From Thuidium tamariscinum (lineage: Eukaryota > Streptophyta > Bryopsida > Hypnales > Thuidiaceae), in NCBI GenBank assembly GCA_947034885.2, contig OX344751.2, positions 40,515,082 through 40,579,081 on the forward strand: 64,000 bases of DNA. The letters are read 5' to 3'. How positions within the stretch are numbered: position 1 is the first letter of the stretch; each line of letters opens with the position of its first letter. Positions 59,779-64,000 of this stretch are shown here, in pieces. The position numbers were made by a program, and so were the translations under genes. Under the pieces are notes generated by a model. It ran no database searches. It worked only from the letters and a program-made list of their open reading frames with translations, and was not told where the DNA came from.

Positions 59779-62211
59779 ATGGCGTCAAGGGGCATTTTCA
59801 TCAAGAAGCGACACCCAATCCCTCAAGTTTTTGCAGAATGTATACCGGTGCTTGATTCTGGAGTCCGTGCTCTTCCTAAGAACAGTGGCAGGAGCTTTGA
59901 AATTACAGCAGATCGTGCTACCGTTTTAACCGATTCGTCTAGTGTAGAAATTCTTGATTATCGCTTAGCTTTAGGGTTAGAAGGGAAACTGTCGAGAAAT
60001 GTATCCAGACAAGAGTTTAGATATAGTTTTCGGGTTCCCTCTTGTATTGACAGGAAATTCTTCTCGTCTGTTGCGGATGTTGGTAGTACTGCTCCTGGTG
60101 CCAGATGGGCTGAGAAGCATTTTCTTCGTGGAATGAAGCCTGAAGATCAAACCTCTAGCAAAATTAGTAAGATGCTGAGGAAATGGACTAGCAGTACTCC
60201 TATAGATTTAGCAAAGATGGAGGTGCCTTGGAACCCCTTCATTGTGTGCGGGGTGCTGAAAAACAACATTCGTGCTGACGCGGCCTGGCAGTTTTTCAAT
60301 TGGGTAAAAACGCAGGGAGGCTACCGGCACAATGTGTACACATACTCGGCCATGATTGATCTGTTTGGAAAGGCCAAAGATTACTCAGCCATGGGGAGCT
60401 TGGTGGAGGAGATGCATCAGGAAGGGCTCGAGTTGAGTGTCGTGACTTATACAACTTTGATACATTGGTATCGACAAGCGATGGACTTAAATATGGTTCG
60501 AAGTATTTGGAAACAGATGAAAGAGAAGTCTGTGAGACCGAATGTGGTCACATACACAACTTATATCGATGCACTTGTGAAAGGGAAGTGCCCTCATGAG
60601 GCTATGGAAGTTTACCAAGAAATGCAGGATAACCGGTGTCGGCCCAACATCTATACATACACGGTTCTGATTCATAGCCTTGTCGAAGCTGGGAAGCTTG
60701 AAGTGGCAACTGAGCTCTTCGACAAGCTAGGGGAGGTTGATTGCAAACCTAACAGTGTCACCTATAGTCTGCTCATTGGAGCCCACTTTAAGGCTGGCAA
60801 TCTTGAAAAAGTGTTGGTGTTGTTTAGGGCTATGAAAGAGAGTGGTGTAGGAACCTCACTGGAACAGCGGAAAACAATTGCCCGCGCACTGGAGGGCTTA
60901 GGAATGGCCGAGGAAGCAGAGCAGTTACTTTCTGGTGTGGATGAGCATAAAGTGCTTTTAAAATTAGGGTCCGAGTATCTGATTCCTACTGAAAATCATG
61001 AGAATGCTTCTGGAGATGAGCCTGCGGTTCCTCCTTGGCATCCAAAGCCAAAGCAACTCGCCAAGAAGCTTAGGGTGTGGGGGCCGGAGACTGATGCAAT
61101 ACTTGAACAGGTTGGCAGGAAACTGAAAGCCCCGTACGTGATGAATGTTCTCAAGGAACTGAAAACTAACCCTGCGTTAGCTTGGCGTTTTTTCCAGTGG
61201 GCTGACGCACAGGAGGGGTACCAGCACACACAATACACATTCATGAAGGTGATGGAAATTGTTGGACGTGTCCCTAAGACTGAAAATAATGAGTTGATGG
61301 TAAAAGTGCTAGCTCAATTAGAGCAGGCGGGGACGAACGACCTCGACAAGTTCAATACTCTCATTAAGTATTATTCTGAGTACCAGAACATCGCTGCAGC
61401 TGAAAAGGTGCTCCACTATCTTGTCCTACTGGTTGTTGAAGATGAACCCTTCATATCGGAATTGGCATTTTGACGTTTCTAGATGGCTCGGCAGTCTAGT
61501 GAGGACGCCTTGTGGTATTGCAAGCCACATGTGACTTGTGGTTGTGAAAGCAGCTTGTGACCGTTTGTTGTTGTTGATGGGATCATTGGCCTTACTTTCT
61601 TCACTATGCTTTCATAGCAGGTTTTCAACCGCGTCAGTGCTTTAGGGTGCAAGCCGAGTGAAACAACGTTCACATTGCTTATTGATATGTATTCGAGGGC
61701 AGGAATGCATATGAAAGCGTTGGCGCTGTACGAGGAGATGCAGAAAGCAGAGTGTATCCCAAGCCTGCATACGTACACAGTCCTGATGCACAGTCTGGCA
61801 AGGTGTGGAAAAGTTTCGGAAGCAGAAACGCTTTTCGAGAGCTTGCCCTCTCTTGGTCATAGACCAAATGTTGTAACCTACACAGCACTAATCCAGTCTC
61901 TACTAAACATTGGTGAAGATGGTAAAGCCTTGGCCCTTTTTGAGCGCATGAAAGAAGCCAGAATTAATCCAACCAAGATCACTCTCAAAGTTCTGTCTAA
62001 GGGGCTGCGGAATGCTGGTCGGTTGGAGGAAGCCCAGAAGATCGCAGATTCGCTGCCGTATATGCGCGGCATGGTTCTGGAGCCTGAGCAGTCGCCCGGG
62101 GTCAGGAAGGGTGAAAAGGAAGTGCAGGAGTTGATGTCATCCAGCTTCTCCCTATCAGCTGAATCTTCTGATGCTTCAAGTGGGGAACCATACTCTCAAA
62201 CTGCAGTCTAG
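59779..62211 (+). CDS. P-class pentatricopeptide repeat protein, probably organellar
   Basis: Exons 59779-61407 and 61621-62211 join at phase 0 (GAAAAG/GTGCTC … ATAGCAG/GTTTTC) to give 739 residues and restore the PPR phrase AAEKVFNRVSALGCKPS. PPR proteins bind RNA in chloroplasts or mitochondria and act in processing, stability or translation. Five 35-residue motifs lie in order from about 185 to 359 (VYTYSAMIDLFGKA, VVTYTTLIHWY, VVTYTTYIDAL, IYTYTVLIHSL, SVTYSLLIGAH). A second block follows the splice, with TFTLLIDMYSRAG, HTYTVLMHSLA and VVTYTALIQSL. No E or DYW domain is present, so it is P class. The N-terminus is basic with few acidic residues in the first 20, fitting a transit peptide. 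Both halves begin with an AW-FF-W-QGGY/EGY pattern. The target RNA is unknown. Confidence 0.93.
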
Positions 62212-64000
62212 TTGATTAATACATGTACCACCTGTTGAAATGTTGGATGCTGGTGCATCAATGAATTCCTGATTGGTGGAAAATTTGAGCGGCAATATTC
62301 TGGGGGCAGTGTGTGCTTCAAGTTCCATCAGAACATGCCTTGTGACTGCTGATAAGGTTGATGCCTCCTACGTCTCCAGCATTGCAGCCCGAGAGCAAGG
62401 CTCGTAAAGTCCGTCGTGCTTTCTAGTGCTTGCCAGACTGACGGATTTGAAGAGAATGGTTCCCGTTTTAGCCGGGAATTCGACGCCAAGACTGTACGCT
62501 GTACTCTCAAGCTCCACGCCTCAACTTTCGTGAGCATGATATGTGGATCAGGCCAGTGTTCATGTCTCGTACAATTTTGATCTTTGCTCATTCTTTAATT
62601 GAAACTGATGAAACATTGTCTTTTGATTCTCCTTATCCGACGGAAATATGGGCACGCTATTGTCATCTGTTTCCAAAAGGCAGATACTGTGGGGATTGGT
62701 GCATTGCCTACCCTAGTCCTTCGTGAGATACTCGGTGAACGAAGGGAGCAATCTGTACTATAAGAAACCCTGCGGTCTTAGTAATCTGCGGTGGAAGCAA
62801 TAATCACAGTCTCCAGTAGGGGTTGTCAGCTTGCCGAAGAATGAAGTGATTCAGAATCGCTTTCCGAAACGACGGGGCCAGTAACTTACTTTGACAAAAG
62901 AAGAACGTGGTTTGTATTTTGGAGCAGGCAAGGTTAGGCATCCATGATAAATTTCTGTACATGTAACTCTCTGATTGCATTAGCGTGCAGGGATTGAATT
63001 GATTAGTCAATTAGTGAAGGCGCAAAGCCAGTGTCACCTGCAAAATGAATGTCACTATTTTCTTACGACAGTATTTTTGAAAATTAGTGCAACAAATTAA
63101 TTTTTCAGTCTACACTAGTTTAAAGTAGTGCGACTTTGGTAAATTATTGTGACTAGTACAAACAACTTAGGATACGCCAGTGTAGAGGTTCCTGCCGCAT
63201 TTGTTTCCTCCTTGGCTTGCGGACATTGTCCAATCACATTGTGTACACAACAGAGATTGTCAGGATGTACAAAGAGTCAAAAGTTGATAAGTTGTCCAAT
63301 CAGAAGTGTCACCTACTCAGATTCTCAGGATATATTGGGAATGTGCAATTGGAGAGCGTATGAAGTGCTAGTGTTTTGTTTAGGCAATTTGATTTACTTA
63401 TAGAAAAAAGGATGCAACTTCAAGCCTATGCAAAAAGAAGTGGATATTTGTATATAAAAATGTCAGACTTTAATCTTGGCCTTGCACATCATTTCCACAC
63501 AATATTTCCAAACCTCATTTCGTCCATCGGGTTGAGCTAGTATACACAAGAATTGCATACTCAAAACTGGCCACCAACATTTCCGACCCCCCAAAAATGA
63601 AAGAGGCAGAGAACTCATAACCTTTCCATAACCATTGGTCCGAAACCCGAAAAAAACCACTGGTACGTGCAGTAAAGTTCCGGAAACTTTTTTGCACAGC
63701 TGTGAAGGAAGAGGCATATTCGTCTGGACACGAAGCAGTGGGGACAGGCGAGGCGAGGCTTGGTTGCGTCGGTTCCACTCATTTGTCATTCCCTTTGTCA
63801 TGTGACCCGGACACGCTCGCAAGGTGTCCATGCGAAAGGGCCGGAGGAGCCCTATTCCAGCGAATAACCTCCAACTCCGCCGCGTGCGAGCGGCTGGGAG
63901 TAGTGGCTCTCTCCCGAATCTCTGGTCGCTGCGTCCCCACCAGAAAGAAAGGGCTTCCAAGCACACCGGAAAGGTCCACACCTCCGGTTCGTTAAGTGCC
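62212..64000. other. Downstream of PPR gene; unassigned G+C-rich end
   Basis: The first few hundred bases are presumably the PPR 3' untranslated region. From 62800 to 63450 the DNA is A+T-rich with no gene. From about 63700 to the edge G+C rises and frames open on both strands (plus 63702-63995, minus 63463-63981), but neither product resembles a family I know. This may be the promoter side of a gene lying beyond the window. Confidence 0.4.

Noticed and set aside
63463..63995. Overlapping frames on both strands at the right edge
   Set aside because: Both products are composition-driven with no recognisable domain. A gene may start beyond the edge, but the sequence here does not show it.

Overview
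This is a stretch of nuclear DNA from a land plant. Genes are intron-rich and sparse, and they sit in about 70 % A+T intergenic DNA full of small non-autonomous transposons. The protein families are plant ones: a full-size PDR-type ABCG transporter, CNX2 for molybdenum cofactor synthesis, a P-class PPR protein, and a kinase followed by a TPR array. CCCTAAA-type telomere-like repeats also fit. A seedless plant such as a bryophyte is my best guess from the kinase/TPR gene and the overall style; this is inference, not proof.

Layout. 1-7.3 kb: no gene; a 0.92-kb TTAA-flanked transposon relic, a 95-bp tandem repeat and short duplications. 7.3-15.1 kb: a giant inverted repeat with two 3,536-bp arms that stay in register with no net length difference, around a 708-bp spacer. 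Each arm holds a row of about 347-bp tandem repeats, each with a 57-bp palindrome, and a GTCCG-rich block. A short CCCTAAA tract lies beside the symmetry axis. 15.2-20.95 kb (minus strand): an apparent single gene with an N-terminal helical domain resembling that of plant MLKL-type proteins, a protein kinase domain with DFN instead of DFG, and, after an intron, about 34 near-identical TPR units. 21-34 kb: gene-poor, with several terminal-inverted-repeat elements and an unexplained G+C-rich island near 27 kb.

34.5-37.8 kb (plus): CNX2, reconstructed as seven exons encoding 444 residues, with a damaged or rewritten C-terminal double-glycine tail. It converges with the PDR transporter (46.56-38.01 kb, minus), reconstructed as 19 exons encoding 1,511 residues, leaving only 243 bp between the stop codons. 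47.3-58 kb: A+T-rich DNA with two CACTA-type MITEs (one carrying a nested TTAA element) and members of a third MITE family. 59.8-62.2 kb (plus): a two-exon PPR gene of 739 residues with a leader that carries a uORF and a telo-box. From 62.2 kb to the end I recognise no gene.

The genes do not form a pathway together. CNX2 is housekeeping (mitochondrial, first step of Moco synthesis), the ABCG protein exports compounds at the plasma membrane, the PPR protein probably binds organellar RNA, and the kinase/TPR protein may be a signalling or immunity factor. All exon boundaries come from reading GT/AG sites and reading phase by eye; there are no transcript data here.
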